Source: an uncultured Saprospiraceae bacterium (GTDB taxonomy: Bacteria; Bacteroidota; Bacteroidia; Chitinophagales; Saprospiraceae). From it: DNA of 37,441 bases. The translations under genes were made by a program, and so were the position numbers. The stretch lies in contig CALFUQ010000404.1 of the NCBI GenBank assembly GCA_937929885.1, forward strand, positions 1 through 37,441, written 5' to 3'. Under the pieces are notes generated by a model. It saw only the letters and a program-made list of their open reading frames with translations, did no database searches and was not told where the DNA came from. Shown in pieces: positions 10,583-24,339 of the stretch (positions are counted from its first letter, which is position 1; every line of letters starts with the position of its first letter).

Positions 10583-11305
10583 TTAAAATATTCCGTGAAA
10601 TTTATATGCTAGTCTGATTCCTCCTGATACATACCAATCTTTGAATCTTGGGTTGCGGCTATCACTTATACCATCAAGATAATCTGTAGAGGTATATCTC
10701 ATACCAGCTTCAGCACTTACACCCAATCTAGGAGTTAGTTCTACTCTTAGTCCACCACCAAATGGGAAAACTAAATGTGTATTTGAATATTGGTCAGGTT
10801 GTAGTTCTAATGCACTTGATGGTAAGCCAACTACATTTGGGCTAAAAAATCCTGCACCAACTCCGGCAAATGCAAAAGGAGAAAACTTCTTTTTATACTT
10901 CAGTTTTACTGATGGGCATCCTACTCTATATATTTTTTCTTTAGACTTAAAAGCTGTTAATATGCCTTTACTTCTATTAAACGGATAATAGGTAAAGAGC
11001 ATAGAATGCTCAGAAAATAATGCATTGAAACTCAGATTTGGAGTCCAATCTCGACGAGAAGGAAAATTTTGATCATCCCCTGATATGGTTCCGTTAATCA
11101 TACTATAAGAAATACTCATATTCTGATTGAGCATATAAGCCACCTTTACTCCAAATGCTGCATGTGAGGATTGCAGCGAAAAAATTGGACTTTCGTTTAC
11201 GTCACCTTGATATGATGCATATCCTGCATAACCACTTATCTCAAATCTCTGTCCTGATACAAATAGTGGTAATAGGAATATTAGTATTGCAGTTACTATT
11301 CTCAT
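10583..11305 (-). CDS. Outer-membrane beta-barrel protein, possibly DUF6089 family
   Basis: Signal peptide; EISGYAGYASYQGDVNE; FAFAGVGAGFFSPN; C-terminal SGGIRLAYKFHGIF. Confidence 0.6.
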   Translation of the reverse strand: MRIVTAILIFLLPLFVSGQRFEISGYAGYASYQGDVNESPIFSLQSSHAAFGVKVAYMLNQNMSISYSMINGTISGDDQNFPSRRDWTPNLSFNALFSEHSMLFTYYPFNRSKGILTAFKSKEKIYRVGCPSVKLKYKKKFSPFAFAGVGAGFFSPNVVGLPSSALELQPDQYSNTHLVFPFGGGLRVELTPRLGVSAEAGMRYTSTDYLDGISDSRNPRFKDWYVSGGIRLAYKFHGIF

Positions 11306-11384
11306 TCTATTAAGTTTTAGGGTGGGTGTTTCCCAATACTATTAAGTCACTGAATGAGCATTGTCAACCGCTGAAAAGAGACAT

Positions 11385-11392
11385 TACTTTTG
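11385..11392 (+). promoter_or_regulatory. Candidate plus-strand Bacteroidota promoter (TTG-N21-TACTTTTG)
   Basis: TTG at 11361-11363, 21-nt spacer, perfect TAnnTTTG at 11385-11392; points into the intergenic region 3' of ahcY. Confidence 0.35.
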
Positions 11393-11448
11393 TATAATAG
11401 ATTACATTCCTATGATTATATTTCAACATATGTATCTCTGAAATACAT

Positions 11449-11483
11449 AAAAAAAGGGCCCTTAGATATTCTAAGAGCCCTTT
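11449..11483 (-). terminator. ahcY rho-independent terminator
   Basis: AAAGGGCTCTTAGA/TCTAAGGGCCCTTT hairpin (one mismatch) followed by T-run on the minus strand. Confidence 0.8.
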
Positions 11484-11505
11484 AAATATTGACTTTTATG
11501 TCAGA

Positions 11506-12816
11506 TTAATATCTGTAGTATTCTGGCTTATAAGGCCCTTCTTGAGGTACGCCGATATAATCTGCTTGATCTTTTCTAAGTTCCTCTAGCTCTACACCGA
11601 TTTTGGCTAAATGTAGTTTTGCAACTTTCTCATCTAAATGCTTAGGCAGCATGTAGACTTTGTTTTCATACTTATCAGTATTCTGCCATAACTCTAGTTG
11701 TGCTAAAGTCTGATTTGTAAATGAATTAGACATCACAAATGATGGGTGGCCTGTAGCACATCCTAAGTTTACCAATCTTCCTTCTGCTAGGATCAAAACA
11801 TCTTTGCCATCGATTGTATACTTATCTACTTGTGGTTTGATTTCTACTTTCGTATCACCGTAAGTTTTGTTTAACCATGCCATATCGATCTCATTATCAA
11901 AGTGACCGATATTACATACAATCGCTTTGTCCTTCATTCCTCTGAAGTGCTCTTCAGTAAGAATATCTTTATTCCCAGTTGCCGTTACTATGATGTTTGC
12001 ATCTTTAACTGCATTGACCATTTTCTTAACAGCAAATCCATCCATCGCAGCTTGCAATGCACAAATTGGATCCACTTCTGTAACAGTAACTCTACATCCT
12101 GCACCTTTAAGTGAAGCTGCACTACCCTTACCTACGTCACCATATCCTGCTACTACAGCTACTTTGCCAGCCATCATCACATCCGTTGCTCTTCTTATCG
12201 CATCCACGCACGATTCTTTACAACCATACTTATTATCAAACTTTGACTTAGTTACTGAGTCATTGATATTGATTGCAGGGATTGGTAACGTCCCTTTTGT
12301 TACTCTCTCATAAAGTCTGTGTACGCCAGTTGTAGTCTCTTCAGATATTCCTTTGATGTCTTTAACTAACTCAGGGAATCTATCTAATACCATATTAGTT
12401 AAATCACCTCCATCATCCAAAATCATATTCAATGGCTTCCCTCCCTCAAACGCAAACAATGTCTGTTCTATACACCAATCAAACTCTTCTTCATTCATAC
12501 CCTTCCACGCGAATACTGGTACACCAGTCTCTGCTATAGCTGCAGCAGCATGATCCTGCGTAGAAAATATATTACAAGATGACCATGTCACCTCAGCACC
12601 AAGTGCAGTTAATGTCTCAATCAATACCGCAGTCTGAATAGTCATATGAAGACAACCAGCTATCCTTGCACCTTCTAAAGGCTTAGAATCTCCGTATTCA
12701 TCTCTGAGAGCCATAAGACCTGGCATCTCTGCTTCTGCAAGGCCCATTTCTTTACGGCCCCAGTCTGCTTGGTTAATATCTTTAACCTTATAGTTTAATG
12801 TTTGTGTTTCTGACAT
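11506..12816 (-). CDS. ahcY: Adenosylhomocysteinase
   Basis: [54 protein letters not shown]-terminal KPEYYRY. Start placed at ATG 12816 (MSETQTL) because a promoter motif lies between it and the ORF-track start at 12861. Confidence 0.97.
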   Translation of the reverse strand: MSETQTLNYKVKDINQADWGRKEMGLAEAEMPGLMALRDEYGDSKPLEGARIAGCLHMTIQTAVLIETLTALGAEVTWSSCNIFSTQDHAAAAIAETGVPVFAWKGMNEEEFDWCIEQTLFAFEGGKPLNMILDDGGDLTNMVLDRFPELVKDIKGISEETTTGVHRLYERVTKGTLPIPAININDSVTKSKFDNKYGCKESCVDAIRRATDVMMAGKVAVVAGYGDVGKGSAASLKGAGCRVTVTEVDPICALQAAMDGFAVKKMVNAVKDANIIVTATGNKDILTEEHFRGMKDKAIVCNIGHFDNEIDMAWLNKTYGDTKVEIKPQVDKYTIDGKDVLILAEGRLVNLGCATGHPSFVMSNSFTNQTLAQLELWQNTDKYENKVYMLPKHLDEKVAKLHLAKIGVELEELRKDQADYIGVPQEGPYKPEYYRY

Positions 12817-12842
12817 TTTATAAAATTGTTTTAAATGGAGTG

Positions 12843-12873
12843 CAAAAGTAGATTTTTGCACATTCTAATCCAA
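12843..12873 (-). promoter_or_regulatory. ahcY promoter: TTG-N20-TACTTTTG
   Basis: On the minus strand TTG (12873-12871), 20-nt spacer, TACTTTTG (12850-12843) matching the Bacteroidota TTTG/TAnnTTTG promoter type. Confidence 0.6.
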
Positions 12874-12918
12874 TGAGGAATCGGCACTTTTAGAATATTA
12901 ATAAATTAAATATGATTG

Positions 12919-14934
<2,016 letters not shown>

Positions 14935-15073
14935 TTACTGTAAATCCTTAATAATGAGTTGGTTTCATATTACTAATTTTATAAAATGAATTAGATCAAA
15001 ATAAGCCCAAATGCAGAATAAACAACTGCGAAATATGCAGACACGAAATTTAATATTCAGGATTTGAGATCAT

Positions 15074-15493
15074 ATGAAAGACTTCTATATATCAACTGAG
15101 GATGAGTTAATAAAGCCAGTAAAGTGGCTCTTTGAAAACATGCGAGATAAGCATATTATTTGCCTAGAAGGCCAACTCGGAGCGGGCAAAACAGCCTTCG
15201 TAAAGCAAGTAATTGCCCATCTCAAGTCCAAAGATGAAGTATCGAGTCCTACCTACTCTATCATCAACGAATACCACTACGATGAAGGGAAACTCTATCA
15301 CATGGATCTATATCGGCTCAACTCGATTGAAGAGGCCTTAAATATCGGAATCGAAGAATATTTAGATGCTAAAAACTTATGTTTTATTGAGTGGGCAGAG
15401 CTCATTGCGCCTATCTTGCCCGAATCATTTATCAATATCAAAATAGAAGTCCAAGAAGACGCCTCTCGGAAACTTATAATTAGTAACTTATGA
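15074..15493 (+). CDS. tsaE: tRNA threonylcarbamoyladenosine biosynthesis ATPase TsaE
   Basis: GQLGAGKTAFVKQ Walker A; SPTYSIINEY; MDLYRL; FIEWAE. Confidence 0.93.
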   Translation: MKDFYISTEDELIKPVKWLFENMRDKHIICLEGQLGAGKTAFVKQVIAHLKSKDEVSSPTYSIINEYHYDEGKLYHMDLYRLNSIEEALNIGIEEYLDAKNLCFIEWAELIAPILPESFINIKIEVQEDASRKLIISNL

Positions 15494-15513
15494 ATCTGAA
15501 TGTGAATTAATAT

Positions 15514-16743
15514 ATGGCTGATCAACCCAAAAATTATTCGTTCTCCACCTTCTTTTCCAAAGGACAATATGAGACCCAAGTAGAAATGCTTGAGGTAGGT
15601 GGAAAGAGTAAAAATTTATCAATCGGAATTCCCAAAGAGAATTTAAAAGATGAGCATAGGGTTATGCTTGTACCCTCTTCGATAACTACACTCACAGGTT
15701 ATGGTCACAGGATTCTTGTAGAAACTGGAGCTGGCGACGACTGCAATTTTACAGATCATAATTTTTCTGAGGTAGGTGCTGAAATAGCTTCGGATAAGAA
15801 GCAAGTGTATGAATGTGACATCATAGTTAAAGCATCACCGCCAACATTAGAAGAATTAGATCTCTATCATGAAAATCAGATTCTTATCTCTCCTCTGCAC
15901 ATTCCTAAAGTTAGTTCGGAGTTTTTATTGAAGCTCAAGCAAAAGAGAATCATTGCGATAGCACTTGAGTACCTGCAATCTGAAGATGGAAGCTTCCCAG
16001 TTGTAAGGATCATGGGTGAGATAGCAGGCAGATCTGCTATGCTTACTGCAGGAGAATTATTAGCTAACACTAACAACGGTAGAGGAGTACTTCTAGGTGG
16101 AGTCACTGGCGTACCTCCTGCTAAGGTGGTAATCCTCGGTGCAGGAATAGTTGGCGAGTCTGCTACTCGTATAGCAAGAGGACTTGGCGCATCAGTGAGG
16201 GTTTTTGATAATGACATTTCTAAGCTTATGCGACTACAGTCGAATATCGGTAGTCAATTACATACGTCATCTCTCAATCCAGTTTACCTATCTTATCAAC
16301 TTACAAGCGCTGATATTTTAATTGGCGCTATACATTCTAAAGTAGGGAGAACACCCATCATCGTAACAGAAGAGATGGTAAGCAAAATGAAATCTGGATC
16401 TGTTATCATAGATGTGAGTATTGATCAAGGTGGGTGTATAGAAACATCTAGAATAACAAGTCACTCTAAGCCGACTTTTACAAAGCATGATGTGATTCAC
16501 TATTGTGTGCCTAATATCCCTTCTAAAGTAGCACGGACAGCCTCTATTGCCGTAAGTAATATTCTTACACCACTTATTCTACAGGTAGCTAATTCTCACA
16601 ATACTGACCATCTGTTGATCAATCATTTTGGTATAAGAAATGGAGTATACACCTACAAAGGGTGTTTAACCAATGAATATCTAGCTAATAGATTTGAGAT
16701 TAATTATACTGCTCTGGATCTTCTGTTGAGCTCTAATCTTTAG
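15514..16743 (+). CDS. ald: Alanine dehydrogenase (AlaDh/PNT family)
   Basis: IGIPKENLKDEHRVMLVPSS; MGEIAGRSAMLTAGE; VILGAGIVGESATRIARGLGASVRVFDNDISKL; VIIDVSIDQGGCIETSR. Confidence 0.9.
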   Translation: MADQPKNYSFSTFFSKGQYETQVEMLEVGGKSKNLSIGIPKENLKDEHRVMLVPSSITTLTGYGHRILVETGAGDDCNFTDHNFSEVGAEIASDKKQVYECDIIVKASPPTLEELDLYHENQILISPLHIPKVSSEFLLKLKQKRIIAIALEYLQSEDGSFPVVRIMGEIAGRSAMLTAGELLANTNNGRGVLLGGVTGVPPAKVVILGAGIVGESATRIARGLGASVRVFDNDISKLMRLQSNIGSQLHTSSLNPVYLSYQLTSADILIGAIHSKVGRTPIIVTEEMVSKMKSGSVIIDVSIDQGGCIETSRITSHSKPTFTKHDVIHYCVPNIPSKVARTASIAVSNILTPLILQVANSHNTDHLLINHFGIRNGVYTYKGCLTNEYLANRFEINYTALDLLLSSNL

Positions 16744-16894
16744 AAACAATATCATAATTTATTGCTTATGGACTAAAATATGGGTCTTGTTTAACCTTAC
16801 AGGACATTTTGTTTAACTTTTTTATCAATTAGTTGAACATGTTTGATTTAAACTAGTTTAAGTACCATTAAACAAACTATCAAAATCAAATTCA

Positions 16895-17824
16895 ATGTAT
16901 TCACTGTTCAAAATTTTAACCCTAGCATTTTTATCAATAGCATTAGTCTCATGTGGAGATGATGACGACCCAGTAACTCCAGTAGTAGAAACAAATACAA
17001 TTGTCGATATAGCTGTTGGAGATGCTCAATTCAGCACTCTAGTGGCTGCTTTAACAAGAGTCGATTTAGTTTCTACGCTCCAAGGAGATGGACCGTTCAC
17101 AGTATTTGCTCCAACAAATGCAGCTTTTACAGCTTTAGGTGTTGATCTAGCAACAATCTCTGATGACGCATTAAAAGAAATCCTACTTTACCATGTCTTA
17201 GGAGCTGAAGTAAAGAGCACTGACTTAGCAGATGGTCAGACATATGCATCAACTGCTGCTGCAACAGGACCAGGAGGAAATGCATTATCAATGCTAGTAG
17301 AGAAAGCTAACGGAGGTGTAAAAGTTAATAATGTAGCCACAGTAACTGCGGCAGATATAAGCGCTGATAACGGAGTAATCCATATTGTAGATAATGTCAT
17401 TACACCACTTGATATCGTAGGGCATGCTCAAGCAAACTCTAATTTCTCAAGTCTTGTGGGTGCTTTGGTTAGTGCTCCAGGAGAGTTAGTTGGTGTGTTG
17501 CAAGGTGATGGCCCATTTACAGTGTTTGCACCAATCAACTCAGGTTTTGATGCTATCGCTGATGTAGTAGCAACACTAACTGGAGATCAATTAGCTTCTG
17601 TCTTGACTTATCATGTTGTAAGCGGTGCTAATGTCCTATCAACTGACCTGAGTAATGGAATGGAAGTAGCAACTGTCAATGGTCAAAACTTTAAAGTACT
17701 TCTAGGAGACAAAGTACAATTAGAAGATGCTGGAGGCAATGCTTCAGATGTTATCATAACAGATGTACAAGCTACTAATGGCGTGATACATGCGCTTGGA
17801 AGTGTGATAATTCCTGCACTTTAA
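16895..17824 (+). CDS. Lipoprotein with two fasciclin (FAS1) domains
   Basis: Lipobox LVSCGDDDD; duplicated LQGDGPFTVFAPTNAAF / LQGDGPFTVFAPINSGF and NGVIHIVDNVITP / NGVIHALGSVIIP. Confidence 0.93.
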   Translation: MYSLFKILTLAFLSIALVSCGDDDDPVTPVVETNTIVDIAVGDAQFSTLVAALTRVDLVSTLQGDGPFTVFAPTNAAFTALGVDLATISDDALKEILLYHVLGAEVKSTDLADGQTYASTAAATGPGGNALSMLVEKANGGVKVNNVATVTAADISADNGVIHIVDNVITPLDIVGHAQANSNFSSLVGALVSAPGELVGVLQGDGPFTVFAPINSGFDAIADVVATLTGDQLASVLTYHVVSGANVLSTDLSNGMEVATVNGQNFKVLLGDKVQLEDAGGNASDVIITDVQATNGVIHALGSVIIPAL

Positions 17825-17850
17825 ATAAGAAAATTATAAACTTCTAATTT

Positions 17851-17882
17851 GGCTGAATCAGATTCTGGTTCAGCCATTTTTT
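17851..17882 (+). terminator. Terminator after the fasciclin gene, abutting the convergent ilvA 3' end
   Basis: GGCTGAATCA...TGGTTCAGCC hairpin followed by ATTTTTT; reaches the ilvA stop codon at 17881. Confidence 0.75.
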
Positions 17883-19140
17883 ATACAAGCATATTAAAGA
17901 GCACAGGGTTTTCATTCACATGTTGGAAGCTAAAACCATGAGCTTTCAACTTCTCAACAAAAGAATCAAATCCCTCCTTTTCCTCTAACTCAATCCCAAC
18001 CAATGCTGGACCTTGCTCTCGACTAGTCTTCTTAGTATATTCAAAGTGAGTGATATCATCTTGAGGACCAAGAAGATTTAAAAATTCTCTTAGTGCGCCA
18101 GCTCTTTGAGGAAACTGCACTATGAAGTAATGCTTCTTACCCTCATAGATTAATGCGCGCTCTCTAATATCCTCAGTTCTTCTAATATCGTTGTTTCCTC
18201 CACTGAGTATAGCTACTACATTCTTGCCTTTGATCTTATTTTTGATATCATCTAAAACAGAAATTACAATTGCTCCAGCTGGCTCCATGACAATCGCTTC
18301 ATCGGTATAAAGCTCAAGAATGGTAGAGCATATTTTTCCTTCGGGAACCAGATAGATATCATCAATTATGTTTTGGCTTAACTTGAATGTAGTCTTACCA
18401 ACTGACTTCACCGCGATACCATCAGCAAAAGGATCTATTTCTTCTAACTGAACTACTTTCTTTTCTTTTAATGAATTATACATTGCTGGAGCACCAGAGG
18501 ATTCTACAGCTATGATCTGAGTCTTAGGACTTATCTGCTTAAAGTAACTACCCACTCCAGATATCAAACCACCACCCCCTACTGACACAATCAAATAATC
18601 TATCTCTACATCCATATCATCAAGAATCTCTTTTCCTACAGTCCCCTGACCAGCAATTATATCCTTATCGTCAAATGGATGTATGAATGGAAGCCCTTTC
18701 TCCTCAGCAACCATACAAGCGGCTTCGAATGCATCATCAAAAGTATCACCATGCAATAAGATCTCCACTTTGCCACCACCATGATGACGAACCTTATTTA
18801 TCTTTTGCTCAGGTGTTGTAGACGGCATGTAAATGACTCCCTTTACATCGAGCAGCCTACAAGCCATTGCAACTCCTTGGGCGTGATTTCCTGCAGATGC
18901 ACACATGATACCTTTTGCTAATTGCTCAGCAGGCATCTTGGACATCTTGTTATATGCACCTCTAATTTTGAATGATCTCACTACCTGCATATCCTCCCGC
19001 TTTAGATATAACTGGCAGTCATATTTTTGGGAAAGATTATGATTAAGTAATACTGGCGTATGAGTTATCACCTTGCTAAGCGTCTGCTCAGCAGCAACTA
19101 TTTCCTCGATGGGAATCAAACCTGATTTAGTAATATCCAT
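17881..19140 (-). CDS. ilvA: Threonine ammonia-lyase (threonine deaminase) with C-terminal ACT-like regulatory domain
   Basis: KREDMQVVRSFKIRGAYNKM; SAGNHAQGVA; VSVGGGGLISG; C-terminal FIVQFPQRAGALREFLNLLGPQDDITHFEY. ATG at 19140 preferred over upstream TTG 19146. Confidence 0.95.
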   Translation of the reverse strand: MDITKSGLIPIEEIVAAEQTLSKVITHTPVLLNHNLSQKYDCQLYLKREDMQVVRSFKIRGAYNKMSKMPAEQLAKGIMCASAGNHAQGVAMACRLLDVKGVIYMPSTTPEQKINKVRHHGGGKVEILLHGDTFDDAFEAACMVAEEKGLPFIHPFDDKDIIAGQGTVGKEILDDMDVEIDYLIVSVGGGGLISGVGSYFKQISPKTQIIAVESSGAPAMYNSLKEKKVVQLEEIDPFADGIAVKSVGKTTFKLSQNIIDDIYLVPEGKICSTILELYTDEAIVMEPAGAIVISVLDDIKNKIKGKNVVAILSGGNNDIRRTEDIRERALIYEGKKHYFIVQFPQRAGALREFLNLLGPQDDITHFEYTKKTSREQGPALVGIELEEKEGFDSFVEKLKAHGFSFQHVNENPVLFNMLV

Positions 19141-19144
19141 AAAC

Positions 19145-19175
19145 AAAAAAAGAGCAACTATAAAGTTGCTCTTTT
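19145..19175 (-). terminator. Intercistronic terminator between ilvC and ilvA
   Basis: Perfect 12-bp stem AAAAGAGCAACT/AGTTGCTCTTTT with TTAT loop, T7 tail on the minus strand, ending 5 nt before the ilvA ATG. Confidence 0.8.
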
Positions 19176-19200
19176 AAAATATTATCTAATAAGAATCAGA

Positions 19201-20247
19201 TTAATTATTTTCTGGTCTTAAGCTTCTCACCGTCTTTCCTGCTCTCCACATTTCAGACTCTCTTAACTCCTTAAGTTCCTCTTCTAACTTTACTCGGTAA
19301 TCGTCTTTACTATTGCTATCTATTGAAAGCTGAGCTTCATTACCTGATGCTACACTATCATATAGCTCTGCAAATACAGGTGCCGTTGCGTCTCTAAATT
19401 TTTTCCACCAATCTAATGCTCCCCTTTGTGCAGTGGTAGAACAGTTAGCATACATCCAGTCCATGCCGTTCTCAGCTACAAGTGGATAAAGCGATTGAGT
19501 AGCCTCCTCTACGGTCTCGTTAAATGCTTCTGATGGTGAATGACCTCTCTCTCTTAGTAAATTGTATTGAGCAGCAAATAATCCTTGGATCGCTCCCATC
19601 AAAGTTCCTCTTTCGCCTGTAAGATCTGAGTATACTTCTTTTTTGAAATCCGTCTCAAAAAGATATCCCGCACCGATTCCAATCCCGATGGAGATCGCTC
19701 TATCGAAAGTTGTACCTGTGAAATCCTGGTGGATTGCATAGCTACTGTTCAAACCTTTTCCTGCTAAGAACATTCTTCTAAGACTTGTTCCTGAGCCTTT
19801 AGGTGCTACTAAAAATACATCGATATTCTTTGGAGGGTTAATTTTTGTACGCTCATTAAACGTGATACCGAAACCGTGAGAAAAGTATAATGCCTTTCCT
19901 TCCGTCAGGTGTGGCTCGATTAAAGGCCATGCTGCAATTTGCGCAGCATCAGAAAGTAGGTACATAATAATATCTCCTTGCTTAACTGCATCTTCTATTG
20001 CAAATAATGTCTCTCCTGGTACCCAGCCATCGGCAACAGCTTTGTCATATGATTTAGAAGGACTTCTCTGTCCGACGATCACATTGAATCCATTGTCTCT
20101 CAAGTTTTGTGCTTGACCTGGGCCTTGCACACCATAGCCTATTACAGCTATTTTTTGATCCTTAAGATAATCTCTTGCTTTGTCTAATGGATATTCTTCT
20201 CTAGTCACTACTGTCTCTTCTACTCCTCCAAAATTTAATCTTGCCAT
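19201..20247 (-). CDS. ilvC: Ketol-acid reductoisomerase (NADP+)
   Basis: IAVIGYGVQGPGQAQNLRDNGFNVIVGQR; VAPKGSGTSLRRMF; YSDLTGERGTLMG. Confidence 0.96.
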   Translation of the reverse strand: MARLNFGGVEETVVTREEYPLDKARDYLKDQKIAVIGYGVQGPGQAQNLRDNGFNVIVGQRSPSKSYDKAVADGWVPGETLFAIEDAVKQGDIIMYLLSDAAQIAAWPLIEPHLTEGKALYFSHGFGITFNERTKINPPKNIDVFLVAPKGSGTSLRRMFLAGKGLNSSYAIHQDFTGTTFDRAISIGIGIGAGYLFETDFKKEVYSDLTGERGTLMGAIQGLFAAQYNLLRERGHSPSEAFNETVEEATQSLYPLVAENGMDWMYANCSTTAQRGALDWWKKFRDATAPVFAELYDSVASGNEAQLSIDSNSKDDYRVKLEEELKELRESEMWRAGKTVRSLRPENN

Positions 20248-20291
20248 TTTGTTTGTCTAATTTTTAATAAATAATTTAATAAGGAGCAGCA

Positions 20292-20831
20292 TTAGTTACT
20301 GTTGCTCATTTTTATGTTTAGTGATTTTAAATACTTGTTTAGTCGTTCCATAGGTTTTACAATCGCTACTCTTCCTGATCTGACGAACTCATAGATACCA
20401 ATACTTCTTAATGCTTTTAACAAAGCCTCCGTCTCATTTTCATAACCTGTCTTTTCTATTACGATATATTCTTCTTCTATACTTAAGATTCTTGCATTGT
20501 GTTCTCTGACGATTCGTTCTAACTTCTCACCATTGAAGAATGCTTCTATAGGAACTTTATACAAAGCGATCTCTTGATAAACGATCTCATCATTGTCATA
20601 GTAGAACGCTTTAAGGACATCTACTTGTTTATCTAGCTGTGCACAAAGTTTTCTTACGACATCATCTGTTTCATTTACTACGATCGTAAATCTATGGATG
20701 CCTTGCATCGAAGACTTTGAAACAGACAAGCTCTCTATATTAATGTGACGCTTAGTGATCACACTTGCAATTCTAATCACAAGTCCTGTCTGGTTTTCTG
20801 TAAATACCGTTAATGTATAGTCCTTTTTCAT
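20292..20831 (-). CDS. ilvN: Acetolactate synthase small (regulatory) subunit
   Basis: ACT domain [36 protein letters not shown]; 4-nt overlap with ilvB. Confidence 0.92.
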   Translation of the reverse strand: MKKDYTLTVFTENQTGLVIRIASVITKRHINIESLSVSKSSMQGIHRFTIVVNETDDVVRKLCAQLDKQVDVLKAFYYDNDEIVYQEIALYKVPIEAFFNGEKLERIVREHNARILSIEEEYIVIEKTGYENETEALLKALRSIGIYEFVRSGRVAIVKPMERLNKYLKSLNIKMSNSN

Positions 20832-22564
20832 TCTAATGCAATTTCGTTTACAGCCTTACCTGAGGCTATCATAGGAAATATATTTTCTTCGTTTTGAACT
20901 TTCACATGTAGCAGGTATGCTCCTTTATAGTCGAGCATTTCTTTTACGCTGCTTTCTAGATCTTTAGGATCTTCTATTCTTTTTCCTTTTACTCCGAATC
21001 CATCTGCAATTTTTACAAAGTCTGGGTTCTCTAACTCTACAGCAGAATATCTTCTATCGAAAAACAACTCCTGCCATTGCCTTACCATCCCAAGGTGCTC
21101 ATTGTCTAGCAAAAGAATTTTTACTCTTACATCCCACTGGGTCAAAACCCCAAGCTCTTGCAAGGTCATCTGAAAGCCTCCATCTCCAATTACTGCTATG
21201 ACATGCTTCTTTGGCTTAGCCATTTTAGCTCCTATCGCTGCTGGTAATCCATAGCCCATAGTTCCTGCACCACCAGAAGAAACCCAAAGGTCTTTATCTA
21301 GGTATTCATAATATCTCGCTGCGATCATTTGGTGCTGACCTACATCGGTAACTACAATAGCTTTCCCTTTAGTCTGATCAGATACCTCCTTGATAACTCT
21401 TCCCATCGTCAACTCACCTGTCATGTTTTTCTTAAGATCTCTTGAGATCACTTTTCTATGCTCTATCCTATGACATGCATGAAACTCATCTAACCATTTC
21501 TTGTAACTCTTCTTTTTCACTTTCGGCATCAATGCCTTGAGCGCATCTTTAGCGTCACCTAATAATGGCACTTCTACTTTTACATTCTTATTGATCTCAG
21601 AAGGATCTATCTCAATGTGTATTTTCTTGGCTTGCTTTGCGTACCTGCTCAAATCTCCAGTAACCCTATCATCAAATCTCATCCCTATAGCAATCAAAAG
21701 ATCGCATTCATTTGTTTTCACATTAGGACCTAGGTTACCATGCATTCCTAACATTCCTACATTTAGCGGATGGTCACTCGGTATTGTAGAAAGTCCATGA
21801 ATTGTAGTTCCAACAGGGATCCCAGTTTTCTCTACGAATTTCTTAAACTCATTTTGAGCTTCTGCAATATGGATACCATGCCCAGCTAAGATGAGTGGTT
21901 TTTTTGCTTTATTAATGAGCTTAGCTGCTTGCTCGATCGATTCTGCAGAAATAGTTCGTTTAGGAATATAACTCCTAATAACTGGATCTTTGTCATATCT
22001 AAATTCTATTTCTTGTAGCTGTGCATCTTTTGTAATGTCAATTAAGACTGGCCCTGGTCTTCCAGTATTAGCTATGTGAAAAGCCTTTGCAAATGCAGCT
22101 GGAATTTCTTCTGCTTTAGTGATTTGAACATTCCACTTTGTTATTGCCGTAGAGCACCCAATCACATCTACTTCTTGGAATGCATCTGAACCTAACAAAT
22201 GACTAAATACCTGACCAGTAATGCAAACTAATGGTGTAGAATCAAGTAGTGCATCTGCCAAGCCTGTAAAAAGGTTTGTTGCACCTGGCCCTGAGGTGGC
22301 CATACAAACACCAGTTTTTCTAGATACTCTAGCAAAACCCTGTGCGGCATGTATTGCACCTTGCTCATGACGAGTCAGAATGTGTTGTATCTTATTTTGA
22401 TATCCGTGTAGCGCATCGTACACTGGCATGATTGCTCCACCAGGGTATCCATATATCAGGTTCACTCCTTCTTCCAAAAGACACATAAGAATCGCTTCTG
22501 ATCCAGATACCTTTTTGGCCTTTTTCCTACTGACCCGTTTTTTCGCTTTACTTTTTACGCCCAT
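20828..22564 (-). CDS. ilvB: Acetolactate synthase large subunit, biosynthetic type
   Basis: [58 protein letters not shown] ThDP-binding motif. Confidence 0.96.
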   Translation of the reverse strand: MGVKSKAKKRVSRKKAKKVSGSEAILMCLLEEGVNLIYGYPGGAIMPVYDALHGYQNKIQHILTRHEQGAIHAAQGFARVSRKTGVCMATSGPGATNLFTGLADALLDSTPLVCITGQVFSHLLGSDAFQEVDVIGCSTAITKWNVQITKAEEIPAAFAKAFHIANTGRPGPVLIDITKDAQLQEIEFRYDKDPVIRSYIPKRTISAESIEQAAKLINKAKKPLILAGHGIHIAEAQNEFKKFVEKTGIPVGTTIHGLSTIPSDHPLNVGMLGMHGNLGPNVKTNECDLLIAIGMRFDDRVTGDLSRYAKQAKKIHIEIDPSEINKNVKVEVPLLGDAKDALKALMPKVKKKSYKKWLDEFHACHRIEHRKVISRDLKKNMTGELTMGRVIKEVSDQTKGKAIVVTDVGQHQMIAARYYEYLDKDLWVSSGGAGTMGYGLPAAIGAKMAKPKKHVIAVIGDGGFQMTLQELGVLTQWDVRVKILLLDNEHLGMVRQWQELFFDRRYSAVELENPDFVKIADGFGVKGKRIEDPKDLESSVKEMLDYKGAYLLHVKVQNEENIFPMIASGKAVNEIALE

Positions 22565-22575
22565 TTTTTACAAAT

Positions 22576-24249
<1,674 letters not shown>

Positions 24250-24274
24250 GTACTTTTATAATCTTCTATAAACT

Positions 24275-24304
24275 AAAAAAGCCACTCAAAAAATGAATGG
24301 CTTT
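24275..24304 (-). terminator. Attenuator terminator in the ilvD leader
   Basis: Minus strand AAAGCCATTCA-TTTTT-TGAGTGGCTTT-TTT: 11-bp stem followed by U-tract, between the BCAA-rich leader peptide and ilvD. Confidence 0.85.
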
Positions 24305-24326
24305 AATTTTAATATATCTCTTAATA

Positions 24327-24333
24327 CCATCCA
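24327..24333 (-). promoter_or_regulatory. Antiterminator element UGGAUGG in the ilvD leader
   Basis: Can pair (7 bp incl. one G-U) with CCAUUCA, the upper part of the 5' arm of the terminator stem, giving a mutually exclusive structure. Confidence 0.6.
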
Positions 24334-24339
24334 GAGTCA

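Noticed and set aside
11902-12553. Plus-strand ORFs of 66-128 aa opposite ahcY
   Set aside because: Antisense shadow ORFs of a strongly coding, conserved gene; low-complexity translations with no recognisable motifs.
12817-12918. Possible SAH/SAM riboswitch upstream of ahcY
   Set aside because: Leader after the inferred promoter is only about 25 nt, too short for a riboswitch; the TGCAAAA/TTTTTGCA repeat is explained by the promoter region.
16744-16894. TTTG-rich region upstream of the FAS1 gene as a promoter
   Set aside because: CATGTTTG lacks a properly spaced TTG partner; evidence too weak.
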